NCBI RefSeq assembly: GCF_002917095.1
Contig: NZ_PQGA01000008.1
Span: forward strand, 186,001-250,000
DNA length: 64,000 bases
Reading direction: 5' to 3'
DNA from: Paraburkholderia eburnea
GTDB lineage: Bacteria > Pseudomonadota > Gammaproteobacteria > Burkholderiales > Burkholderiaceae
Shown piece after piece: positions 55,012 through 62,884 of this stretch; the first letter of the stretch is position 1, and each line of letters begins with the position of its first letter. Made by a program: the position numbers and the translations under genes. Below the pieces are notes generated by a model, which saw nothing but the letters and a program-made list of their open reading frames with translations, was not told the DNA's origin and did no database searches.

Positions 55012-56202
55012 ATGTGCCAGCTCCCCATGACCCGCCGCGAATGGCTCAAGCTCGCGTCGATGTTCACCGTCGCGGGCGCCGCGCCGCTGCTTGGCGCTGC
55101 CAGCGCGCGCGCGGCCACCGAAGCCGACGCGCCGCTGCGCATCGGCTATCTGCCGATCACCGACGCCGCGCCGTTGCTCGTCGCGCACAACAACGGCTAT
55201 TTCGAGCAAGCGGGCCTGAACGTCGAAAAGCCCACGCTCCTGCGTAGCTGGGCGCAACTGGTGGAGGCCTTTCTGTCCGGTCAGATCAATGTCGTTCACC
55301 TGCTCGCGCCGATGACGATCTGGGCACGCTACGGCAGCCATGCGAGCGCGAAAGTCGTCGCGTGGAACCACGTGAACGGATCCGCGCTCACGGTCGCCCC
55401 CGAGATCGACAAGCTGACGGACCTCGGCGGCAAGACCGTGGCCGTGCCGTTCTGGTATTCGATTCACAACGTCGTGCTTCAGGACATGCTGCGCACGCAG
55501 GGCCTCGCGCCGGTGCTCAGCCAGGACGGCGCGCTCAAGCCGAACGAAGTCAGACTCGTCGTCATGGCGCCTTCGGACATGCCGCCCGCGCTGGCGGCGA
55601 AGCAGATCGCGGGCTTCATCGTCGCCGAGCCGTTCAACGCCGCCGCGGAAGCGCTCAAGGTCGGCAAGGTGCTGCGTTTCACCGGCGACGTATGGCGCGA
55701 CCACGCGTGCTGCGTGGTCTTCATGCACGAGCGCGACCTGAACGGGCGACCCGCGTGGTCGCAGAAAGTCGTCGACGGGATCGTCAAGGCGCAGGCGTGG
55801 ACGCGCGCGCATCCTCAGGAAGCGGCGCAACTGCTCTCGAAGAGCGGCCCGAACCGCTATACGCCGCACCCGGCCGGCATTCTGCAAAACGTGCTCGCGC
55901 CCTCGCCCGCCGACGAAGGCCGCTATCTGGCCGACCGCGCCATTGTGCACGCCGACTGGCACGAGAAGCGCATCGACTTCCAGCCGTACCCGTACCCCGC
56001 CTATACCGAGGAACTCGTGCGGCGGCTCAAGACGACGCAGTTGCAGGGCAACGGGCAGTTCCTCGCGGCGCTCGACCCGGCCTTCGTCGCGCGCGATCTC
56101 GTCGACGACCGTTTCGTGAAGAAGAGCATCGAGGCCGTCGGCGGCATGAAGACTTTCGGGCTGCCGGACACCTACGCGCGCACGGAGACCATCGTTGTCT
56201 AG
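55012..56202 (+). CDS. ABC substrate-binding protein, NitT/TauT/sulfonate type, Tat-exported
   Basis: Binding protein of 396 aa. It starts with a twin-arginine signal (TRREWLKLASMFTVAGAAPL, cleaved after ARA), so it is folded before export. The mature part begins LRIGYLPITDAAPLLVAHNN and contains QLVEAFLSGQINVVHLLAPM, typical of the SsuA/NrtA/TauA family. The ligand is probably a sulfonate or a similar anion, judged by family and neighbours. AGAGGAAGG precedes the ATG. Confidence 0.9.
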   Translation: MCQLPMTRREWLKLASMFTVAGAAPLLGAASARAATEADAPLRIGYLPITDAAPLLVAHNNGYFEQAGLNVEKPTLLRSWAQLVEAFLSGQINVVHLLAPMTIWARYGSHASAKVVAWNHVNGSALTVAPEIDKLTDLGGKTVAVPFWYSIHNVVLQDMLRTQGLAPVLSQDGALKPNEVRLVVMAPSDMPPALAAKQIAGFIVAEPFNAAAEALKVGKVLRFTGDVWRDHACCVVFMHERDLNGRPAWSQKVVDGIVKAQAWTRAHPQEAAQLLSKSGPNRYTPHPAGILQNVLAPSPADEGRYLADRAIVHADWHEKRIDFQPYPYPAYTEELVRRLKTTQLQGNGQFLAALDPAFVARDLVDDRFVKKSIEAVGGMKTFGLPDTYARTETIVV

Positions 56203-57046
56203 CCTCAGCGAACACTCGGGCGCGCCAGACGGCGTAAGCGGCGGCCAGGTCGTCGATGCACTCGCCGACGCCGGGCGCGCGCGGCGGCGCGCGACACGCT
56301 GGCTGCTCGGCATGGCCGGACTCGCGGCGATCGTGCTCGCGTGGTGGATCGGCGTGGCGCTGGCGTCGCGTCATAGCGCACTGGCGGCGCAGTTCGGGCC
56401 GTTGGCGGCGTGGCGCACGTTTCCCGAACTCGTCTCCGAGGACCGGCTGTTCACGCATATCGGCGCGAGTCTGCGCAGGATCGGCGTGGGCCTCGCGTGG
56501 GCGATGCTGTTCGGCGTGCCGCTCGGCTTTCTGATCGGCCGCTTCAAGACGCTCGAAACCGCGCTGTCGCCCGCGCTCCAATTGCTGCGCATGATTTCGC
56601 CGCTCGCGTGGATGCCGATCGCCGTGATGTCGCTTGGCGTCGGCGACCCGCCGGTGTATTTCCTGCTGACCTTCGCGGCCGTGTGGCCCATCGTCATCAG
56701 CACGGCGGCCGGCGTGCAGCAGATCGACGCGCGCTGGGTCCAGCTTGGCGAAAGTCTCGCCGCAACGCGCGCCGAAATGCTCTGGCACATCTACGTGCCC
56801 GGCATCGCGGCGCACGTGCTGACCGGCGTGCGCCTCGCCATTGGCATTCTGTGGATCGTGCTGGTGCCCGCGGAAATGCTCGGTGTGAATTCCGGGCTGG
56901 GTTTTCTGATTCTCGATTGCCGCGACCGGCTCGCGTACGCTGAGCTGATGGCGGTCGTGCTGGTGATCGGCGCGCTGGGTTTTCTGCTTGATACGGCCGC
57001 GCGCGTCGTCTATCAGCGATTTGGGACGGTGCGCGAGCGCGAGTGA
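56195..57046 (+). CDS. ABC transporter permease (SsuC/TauC-type)
   Basis: Inner-membrane permease of 283 aa with about six TM helices. RRIGVGLAWAMLFGVPLGFL and the coupling motif LAATRAEMLWHIYVPGIAAH (EAA loop) identify the NitT/TauT permease family. The TTG at 56195 overlaps the binding-protein stop by 8 bases, indicating coupled translation. Together with the ATPase and binding protein it completes one importer. Confidence 0.9.
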   Translation: MSSLSEHSGAPDGVSGGQVVDALADAGRARRRATRWLLGMAGLAAIVLAWWIGVALASRHSALAAQFGPLAAWRTFPELVSEDRLFTHIGASLRRIGVGLAWAMLFGVPLGFLIGRFKTLETALSPALQLLRMISPLAWMPIAVMSLGVGDPPVYFLLTFAAVWPIVISTAAGVQQIDARWVQLGESLAATRAEMLWHIYVPGIAAHVLTGVRLAIGILWIVLVPAEMLGVNSGLGFLILDCRDRLAYAELMAVVLVIGALGFLLDTAARVVYQRFGTVRERE

Positions 57047-57352
57047 ACACGGCGGCGAGCGCGTTCTTCGCTCAGGCCGCCCACGCACGCTTCGTCTGCG
57101 TGGCGCAGGAAGCGCCTTCGCCGGGCGCGCGGGCCATCGTCGTCAAGCGTGCGCGCGCTGCATGGCTTCTCGCCCTGATCCGACCCGCTGGCCTCACCGC
57201 CCCATCGCGCCGCGCGCCCTATTCCCGTCAGCGTGAATTGCGAAGCAGAAATACTTTTAAGCCGGCCGTTGACCATTGCGAGCACGGGCCACCATCATCA
57301 CTGGATGGTGCACACAGCACAGCACGTGCGCACGCCCCGCATAGGCCACACG
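57047..57352. promoter_or_regulatory. Upstream region of FMN monooxygenase gene
   Basis: A 306-bp gap after the ABC permease. No supported gene. An inverted repeat CACCATC-N7-GATGGTG lies at 57290-57310, 42 bp before the monooxygenase start, and is a candidate operator or hairpin. A GTG frame overlapping the permease stop is too arginine-rich to accept. Confidence 0.5.
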
Positions 57353-58678
57353 ATGACTCGCAACCGGCAACTCCACCTCGGCGCGTTCATGCGCCCCGTC
57401 AGCCTCCACACCGGCGCATGGCGCTTCCCCGGCGCGTGGCCCGACGCCAATTTCAACTTCGCGCATCTGAAGCATTGCGTTCAACTGCTGGAGAAAGCGC
57501 GCTTCGACGCGTTTTTCATGGCGGATCACCTCGCCGTGCTGAACATGCCGATCGACGCGCTCAAGCGCAGTCACACGGCCACCTCGTTCGAGCCGTTCAC
57601 GCTGCTCTCGGCGCTGGCTGCCGTCACCGAGCGCATCGGCCTGGTGGCGACCGCCTCGACCACCTTCGAAGAGCCGTGGCACATCGCGCGCCGCTTTGCC
57701 TCGCTCGACCATCTCAGCAACGGCCGCGCAGGCTGGAATCTGGTCACCACGTCGAATCCCGAGGCCGCGCGCAATTTCGGCCGCGACACCCACATGGAAC
57801 ACGACGAGCGTTACCGGCGCGCGCTCGAATTCCACGCGGTCGTCACCGGCCTATGGGATAGCTGGGCCGATGACGCCTTCGTGCGCGAAGTCGACACGGG
57901 TTTGTACTTCGACCCCGCGAAGCTGCATGTTCTCGATCATCGCGGCGACTATTTTTCCGTGCGCGGGCCGCTCAACATCGCGCGTCCCGTGCAGGGCTGG
58001 CCCGTGGTCGTACAAGCCGGCTCTTCCGAGGCCGGGATGCAGGTGGCTGCGCAGACCGCCGATGCGGTGTTTACCGCGCAGCCCACGCTCGCCGCCGGTC
58101 AGCGCTTTTATGCGAATCTTAAAAGCCGGCTCGAACACTTTGGCCGCACGCGCGACGATCTGAAGATCCTGCCCGGCGTCTTCGTGGTCGTGGGCGAGAC
58201 GCGCGAAGAAGCTGCGGCGCAACGCGCGCGGCTCGATACGTTCGTGCACTACGACAGCGGCATTGCCTCGCTGTCGATCGCGCTCGGTCATGACGTCTCT
58301 GGCTACGATCCCGACGGCCCCCTGCCCGAGATTCCCGAATCCAATGCGAGCCGCAGCGCGCGCCAGCGCGTCGTTGACTGGGCACGCGAGGAAAAGCTCA
58401 CGATCCGCGAACTGGCGCAGCGGGTGGGTGGCTACTCAGGGCTGGAGATGGTGGGCACGGCGCGAGATATCGCGGACCAGATGGAACAATGGCTCGTCGA
58501 AGAAGGCAGCGACGGCTTCAATATCATGTTCCCCTGGCTGCCCGCGGGCGTGGAGGATTTTGTCGGCAAGGTGGTGCCGGAGTTGCAGCGACGCGGTATT
58601 TTCCGGCGTGAATATACGGGGACGACGCTGCGCGACCATCTGGGCCTGCGGCGGCCGCTCAACCGCTTCTTCGTTTGA
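57353..58678 (+). CDS. FMN-dependent monooxygenase, NtaA/SnaA/DszA family
   Basis: Luciferase-like flavin monooxygenase of 441 aa that uses reduced FMN supplied by a partner reductase. LHLGAFMRPVSLHTGAWR, AHLKHCVQLLEKARFDAFFM, ASTTFEEPWHIARRFASLDH and NLVTTSNPEAARNFGRDTHM are typical of the NtaA/DszA/SfnG-like subgroup, which cleaves C-S or C-N bonds. Position after a sulfonate-type importer and before SoxCD suggests organosulfur cleavage. The ATG at 57353 gives the family's normal start. No flavin reductase gene is in the window. Confidence 0.9.
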   Translation: MTRNRQLHLGAFMRPVSLHTGAWRFPGAWPDANFNFAHLKHCVQLLEKARFDAFFMADHLAVLNMPIDALKRSHTATSFEPFTLLSALAAVTERIGLVATASTTFEEPWHIARRFASLDHLSNGRAGWNLVTTSNPEAARNFGRDTHMEHDERYRRALEFHAVVTGLWDSWADDAFVREVDTGLYFDPAKLHVLDHRGDYFSVRGPLNIARPVQGWPVVVQAGSSEAGMQVAAQTADAVFTAQPTLAAGQRFYANLKSRLEHFGRTRDDLKILPGVFVVVGETREEAAAQRARLDTFVHYDSGIASLSIALGHDVSGYDPDGPLPEIPESNASRSARQRVVDWAREEKLTIRELAQRVGGYSGLEMVGTARDIADQMEQWLVEEGSDGFNIMFPWLPAGVEDFVGKVVPELQRRGIFRREYTGTTLRDHLGLRRPLNRFFV

Positions 58679-58743
58679 TTGCCGGATGGTCGGCCCGGCG
58701 CGGGAAGGCCGGGCGCGCGGCTCGCAAGAGTTAAGCGTCGGAC

Positions 58744-58929
58744 CTATTCGAGCGGGATTTCCGGCACAAAGGGAAAAAGAAGCGGCGTGAAGCTGGAGTG
58801 AAAGTAGCCGTGGCTCGCATAGAGCGCGGCGCGCTCGGCCTGCTCGTGGGCATCGGGACGCTCTGACTCGATTTCGACACGATCGCGGGTAAAGAAACGG
58901 CGCAGGCGGGGGAAGATGAGATTCGACAT
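58744..58929 (-). CDS. Small protein of unknown function
   Basis: 61-aa protein, MSNLIFPRLRRFFTRDRVEI and on, ending FVPEIPLE. An AGGA sequence about 8 bases upstream of the ATG supports translation. It faces the FMN monooxygenase gene and is divergent from soxC. It has no recognisable motif; a conserved hypothetical in related species is plausible but untested. Confidence 0.5.
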   Translation of the reverse strand: MSNLIFPRLRRFFTRDRVEIESERPDAHEQAERAALYASHGYFHSSFTPLLFPFVPEIPLE

Positions 58930-59099
58930 GAAAAAGTCCTCGCGTAAGGCATACGATCAAATCTAGTTAGCGTTTCCCGATCGGCCAAACAAGCATTTCT
59001 ACGATGCTTCTTCGTATTCGACATAGAAGCCGCTTTTGCCGCCTGTCCAGCGTATTGCCGCGTTATCACGTCTTCATATATACGTAGTCCGAATCGCTA

Positions 59100-59129
59100 T
59101 TAGGCAACGCACACGCCCCTTCCTATACT
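59100..59129 (+). promoter_or_regulatory. Possible sigma70 promoter of soxC-like gene
   Basis: TTAGGC, 18 bp, TATACT, with the last T 54 bp before the start codon. The -10 is good; the -35 is weak. Confidence 0.4.
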
Positions 59130-59183
59130 GCCCGCTTCGCCAGATACGGACCCTGCGGGCGGCACGGCCCCGAGACACGAAAC

Positions 59184-60491
59184 ATGCGTTTTATTCCCGA
59201 TCGCAAGCCTTCGCTCCCAGCCGATGGCGCGCCGACATCTTCGCGCCGTCGACGGCTGCTCGGGAGCGCCGCGCTCTCTGCACTTGCCGCCTCGCACGCG
59301 CGCGCCGCGACCGCCACGCCAGCGCAACTGCTCGATCCGCTCGCCGTGCCGCCGTGGACCCGCACGCCGGGCGCGCCGATTCTCGAACACCCTTATGGGC
59401 TTCCCTCCTCGTTCGAGTCGCATGTCGTGCGCCGCGCCGCGCGCCAGTGGCCCATGCCAGGCGCCGCTTCGTCGCTCACGCCGCTCGCCGACCTGCACGG
59501 GACGCTGACGCCGAATGGACTCGTCTACGAGCGCCACCATGGCGGGGTGCCCGACATCGATCCCGACGTGCATCGCCTCGCGGTTCACGGCCTCGTGGCC
59601 GAGCCGAAACTCTTCACAATGGACGATCTGCTGCGCCTGCCCTCGGAATCGCGGGTTCATTTCATGGAATGCTCGGGCAACACCGCCAGCGAATGGAAGG
59701 GCTCGAGCGGGCTGCCGCTGCAACTTACGCACGGTTTGCTGTCATGTTGCGAATGGACCGGTGTACGGCTTTCGACACTTCTCGAAGCGGTCGGCGGCAG
59801 CACGCGGCCCGCATCGGGCGCGCCGCCGCGCTGGATACTCGCCGAAGGGGCCGATGCCGCCGCGATGACCCGCTCGCTGCCGCTCGATGCGATTCTCGAC
59901 CGGGCGCTGGTGGTGTACGCGCAGAACGGCGAGCGGCTGCGACCTGAGAACGGCTACCCGCTGCGGCTCATCGTGCCCGGCTATGAAGGCAACACGCACG
60001 TGAAATGGCTGCGACGCCTCAAGGTGGTCGATGGTCCGCTCGAAACCCGCGAGGAGACGTCGAAATACACGGGGCTGCTGCCCGATGGCCGCGCCCGTCA
60101 GTTCGCGTTCGAAATGGATGCGAAGTCGGTCATCACCCGCCCGTCGCCGGGCCAACGGCTGACGCGGCCCGGCTACTATCCGATCGTCGGCCTGGCGTGG
60201 TCCGGACGCGGTTCGATCCGCACCGTCGAGATCTCGACTGATGGCGGCGCGAACTGGCAGACCGCGCGACTTGAAGCCCCCATACGGGACCGGGCGCTGA
60301 CGCGCTTCACCTTCGACTGGGCATGGCAAGGCAAGCCGGCTACGCTGCTTTCGCGCGCCACCGACTCCACAGGCTACGTCCAGCCCACGCGCGAAGCGCT
60401 CGTGGCCGCACGCGGTCTGAATTCCTACTACCACTACAACGGGATTCAATCGTGGCGGATCGGCACGGACGGGAGCGTGAGCAATGCGTAA
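59184..60491 (+). CDS. soxC: Sulfite dehydrogenase molybdopterin subunit (SoxC-like)
   Basis: Periplasmic sulfite-oxidase-fold protein of 435 aa. A Tat signal (SSRRRRLLGSAALSALAASH) is cleaved near ARA. The Moco-binding Cys is at about residue 163 (VHFMECSGNTASEWKG), and the Mo-Co dimerisation domain follows with VEISTDGGANWQTARLEAPI. The segment LVYERHHGGVPDIDPDVHRL is characteristic of SoxC. It oxidises sulfite, or sulfane sulfur in the complete Sox system, passing electrons to the cytochrome encoded next. The rest of the sox cluster is absent here. Confidence 0.9.
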   Translation: MRFIPDRKPSLPADGAPTSSRRRRLLGSAALSALAASHARAATATPAQLLDPLAVPPWTRTPGAPILEHPYGLPSSFESHVVRRAARQWPMPGAASSLTPLADLHGTLTPNGLVYERHHGGVPDIDPDVHRLAVHGLVAEPKLFTMDDLLRLPSESRVHFMECSGNTASEWKGSSGLPLQLTHGLLSCCEWTGVRLSTLLEAVGGSTRPASGAPPRWILAEGADAAAMTRSLPLDAILDRALVVYAQNGERLRPENGYPLRLIVPGYEGNTHVKWLRRLKVVDGPLETREETSKYTGLLPDGRARQFAFEMDAKSVITRPSPGQRLTRPGYYPIVGLAWSGRGSIRTVEISTDGGANWQTARLEAPIRDRALTRFTFDWAWQGKPATLLSRATDSTGYVQPTREALVAARGLNSYYHYNGIQSWRIGTDGSVSNA

Positions 60492-61044
60492 GGCGCGCGG
60501 CCTCGTTGTCCTCACAACCACCTTGCTCGCCTGCGCCTGCACGCCTGGCGTCACGACGCAAACAGCCGCTGTGTCGCGCATGGCGAGCGAGGTCGGCACG
60601 CCGCTGGGCGCATCGGCCATCGCGCCCTGGGACATCGACGTGGCTCCGGACGGACGCGGCCTGCCGCCCGGTAGTGGCGACGTCAAGACGGGCGCCCTGG
60701 TCTTCGCGCAAAAGTGCGCAGCCTGCCATGGCGCCCAGGGCCAGGGGTTGATCGGCGATCCGCTGGTGGGCGGAAGCGGCACGCTCCAGAGCGCCGCGCC
60801 CAGGCGCACGGTCGGCAGCTATTGGCCTTTTGCGACCACGCTGTTCGACTACATCCGCCGCGCGATGCCCTACAACGCGCCGCAGTCGTTGAGCGCCGAC
60901 GAGGTGTACGCCGTGAGCGCCTGGATCCTTAACCGGAATGGGATCGTGCCGGACGATGCGCGGCTCGATGCGCGTACGCTCGCCGCCATCCGCATGCCGA
61001 ATCGCGATGGGTTCGTGCCCGATCCACGGCCCGGCAAACTGTAG
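60484..61044 (+). CDS. Monoheme cytochrome c, SoxD-like
   Basis: Exported cytochrome of 186 aa with a hydrophobic leader that ends in a possible lipobox (LLACAC). The single heme site is KCAACHG (Cys78, Cys81, His82), with axial Met probably at residue 128 (RAMPYNAPQSL). APWDIDVAPDGRGLPPGSG and PRRTVGSYWPFATTLFDYIR are SoxD sequence blocks. Classical SoxD is about 380 aa and diheme, so this is a short form. It overlaps soxC by 8 bases and is its electron acceptor by inference. Confidence 0.87.
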   Translation: MRKARGLVVLTTTLLACACTPGVTTQTAAVSRMASEVGTPLGASAIAPWDIDVAPDGRGLPPGSGDVKTGALVFAQKCAACHGAQGQGLIGDPLVGGSGTLQSAAPRRTVGSYWPFATTLFDYIRRAMPYNAPQSLSADEVYAVSAWILNRNGIVPDDARLDARTLAAIRMPNRDGFVPDPRPGKL

Positions 61045-61181
61045 ACTGTGCCGTTGGAGACCTTTGCCGCGTACGCCGGGCGTTCGCACACGCAAGCCTG
61101 CTGGTGGCGGGGTCTATTGCTGTCGGCCGCCGGCGTGGCGCTGCCAGCACGAACGATTATTCAAACCCTGAAGGTATGCCT

Positions 61182-61964
61182 ATGCAGTCGTTGTCGTCGG
61201 CGCCAGCTCACGAATTTTCCGGCGTTCAGTTCGTTCTGACCGACATGGACGAGACGTTGACCTATCGGGGCCGTCTCGCGGCGGCCACCTATGACGCTCT
61301 TGAGCGGTTGCAGGCGGCCGGTATTCGCGTCATCCCCGTCACCGCGGCTCCCGCCGGATGGTGTGACCAGATGGCCCGTATGTGGCCGGTGGACGGCGTC
61401 ATCGCCGAAAATGGCGGCATCTTCATGCGGCGCGAGGCCGGCGGCCATGGCGTCGAGCGGTCATGGTGGGTTGGAGCGGAAGGCGTGACGTCGATGCAAT
61501 CGCAACTCGCGTCGATCGCGAAGCGTGTCGAGGCCGCCGTGCCCGAAGCCCATGCCGCGGACGACCAGGCGTTCCGCCTTTCCAGCCTCGCGTGGCAACG
61601 CACCGGTACCGCGCGCGACGAGCAGATCGTCGCGGCGCTAAGAGCCGCCGGTGCCGACGCAACCGTCAACAACCTATGGGTGCTGGGCTGGCTCGGCGGC
61701 TACGACAAGTTGTCGATGTCGCTGCGGGTGCTTTCCGGAACGTTCGGCGTCACGCCGGGGACGGCAACGGAGGTGGTCGCCTATTCTGGCGACTCGACCA
61801 ACGATGCGCCGATGTTCAGCTATTTCAGGCACACGGTTGGGGTCAGCACGGTCGTCGATTATCTGCCGCAACTCCCCGTCGCGCCCCGGTGGATTACCAA
61901 AGGTCCGGGCGGTGCGGGTTTTGTCGAGTTCGCCAATGCGATCCTGCGCGCACGAAGCCCATGA
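61182..61964 (+). CDS. HAD-superfamily hydrolase (Cof/SPP-like phosphatase)
   Basis: Haloacid-dehalogenase-fold phosphatase of 260 aa. Motif I reads FVLTDMDETLTYRGRL (DxDxT), with a Ser/Thr motif II in IPVTAAPAGW, the Lys in the GGYDKLSMSL region, and motif IV reads VAYSGDSTNDAPMFSYF (GDSxND). This C2-capped layout suits sugar-phosphate phosphatases. The ATG at 61182 is chosen because GAAGG lies 7 bases upstream; ATG 61176 is too close to it. The substrate is unknown. Confidence 0.87.
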   Translation: MQSLSSAPAHEFSGVQFVLTDMDETLTYRGRLAAATYDALERLQAAGIRVIPVTAAPAGWCDQMARMWPVDGVIAENGGIFMRREAGGHGVERSWWVGAEGVTSMQSQLASIAKRVEAAVPEAHAADDQAFRLSSLAWQRTGTARDEQIVAALRAAGADATVNNLWVLGWLGGYDKLSMSLRVLSGTFGVTPGTATEVVAYSGDSTNDAPMFSYFRHTVGVSTVVDYLPQLPVAPRWITKGPGGAGFVEFANAILRARSP

Positions 61965-62170
61965 TTTGAACGAGGCGTCAGCCGGCCGAGCGCCTCGACC
62001 GCATCCGGTTGTCCGCCAGGAGTGGCTGCTGTGCTCATCGATTGAAGTCGCAAGCGGCATTCGCATCTAGCCAGCACTTGCATTTTTTCGCTCGGGCAAG
62101 CAAATTGCTGTTGCAGAGCGCGGCCACGCAATTCCCCATTCCGGCCGCCTCAACACAGGGAGAATCCGTA

Positions 62171-62305
62171 ATGAAAAAGCTGCTTCTGATCGCCGCTACG
62201 ACACTTGTTTCGCTCGCCGCCATTCAACCGGCTTTCGCCTACGATCATCACAACTGCCATAAGGTGAAGGTGCACCATCATTGGGAGACGCGCTGCCATC
62301 ACTGA
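62171..62305 (+). CDS. Tiny secreted His-rich peptide
   Basis: 44-aa peptide. The signal sequence MKKLLLIAATTLVSLAAIQP ends AFA, with cleavage after residue 23. The mature 21 residues hold eight His and two Cys (YDHHNCHKVKVHHHWETRCH). A GGGAGA site precedes the ATG. The mature part could bind Zn, Cu or Ni in the periplasm. No homologous domain name is known to me. Confidence 0.75.
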   Translation: MKKLLLIAATTLVSLAAIQPAFAYDHHNCHKVKVHHHWETRCHH

Positions 62306-62395
62306 CGCGCGAGCGGCGGGGTTCTGAGCGCAGGCCGGGCGTTTTTGCCCGCTTTTGCTATATGATCCCGGTTTGATTTTTCGGAAGATTGCCCC

Positions 62396-62863
62396 GTGCA
62401 GATCCTCGTCGACGCCGACGCTTGTCCGTCCGTCATCAAAGACATGTTGTTTCGGGCCGCGCGTCGCGTCGAGATCTGCGTCACGCTGGTTGCCAATCAA
62501 TATCTGCGCACCCCGCCGTCGCCGTTCATCAAGGCCATCCAGGTTCCGGCGGGCTTCGACGTCGCCGACAACCGCATTGTCGAGATGGCCGAATCCGGCG
62601 ATCTCGTCATCACCGCGGATATCCCGCTTGCCTCAGCCGTGCTGGACAAGGGCGCGCATGCGCTCGATCCGCGCGGCAACTGGTTCACGCCGGACACCAT
62701 CAAGGAGCGCCTGACGATGCGCGACGTGATGGATCAATTGCGCAGCACCGGCATTGAAACAGGCGGTCCCGCGCCTTTTTCCACACGCGACAGTAATACC
62801 TTTGCCAGCCAGCTCGATCGATTCCTGGCTCGCCACGGCAATTCGCCTCGCAAAACGCCGTAG
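62396..62863 (+). CDS. YaiI/YqxD family protein (DUF188)
   Basis: Protein of 155 aa in the UPF0178/DUF188 family, a PIN-like fold. [20 protein letters not shown] is the family's conserved start with acidic residues that suit metal binding. [20 protein letters not shown] and [16 protein letters not shown] are further family blocks. The biological role is unknown; a nuclease activity is speculative. The GTG at 62396 is the start. Confidence 0.88.
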   Translation: MQILVDADACPSVIKDMLFRAARRVEICVTLVANQYLRTPPSPFIKAIQVPAGFDVADNRIVEMAESGDLVITADIPLASAVLDKGAHALDPRGNWFTPDTIKERLTMRDVMDQLRSTGIETGGPAPFSTRDSNTFASQLDRFLARHGNSPRKTP

Positions 62864-62884
62864 TTTTTCGAATTACTTTTCGAA

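Noticed and set aside
54889..56313. Long - strand frame opposite the ABC binding protein
   Set aside because: Shadow frame; the + strand protein has a Tat signal and family motifs.
57043..57352. GTG frame overlapping the ABC permease stop
   Set aside because: The translation is Arg/Ala-rich and runs antiphase into the monooxygenase gene; no family similarity.
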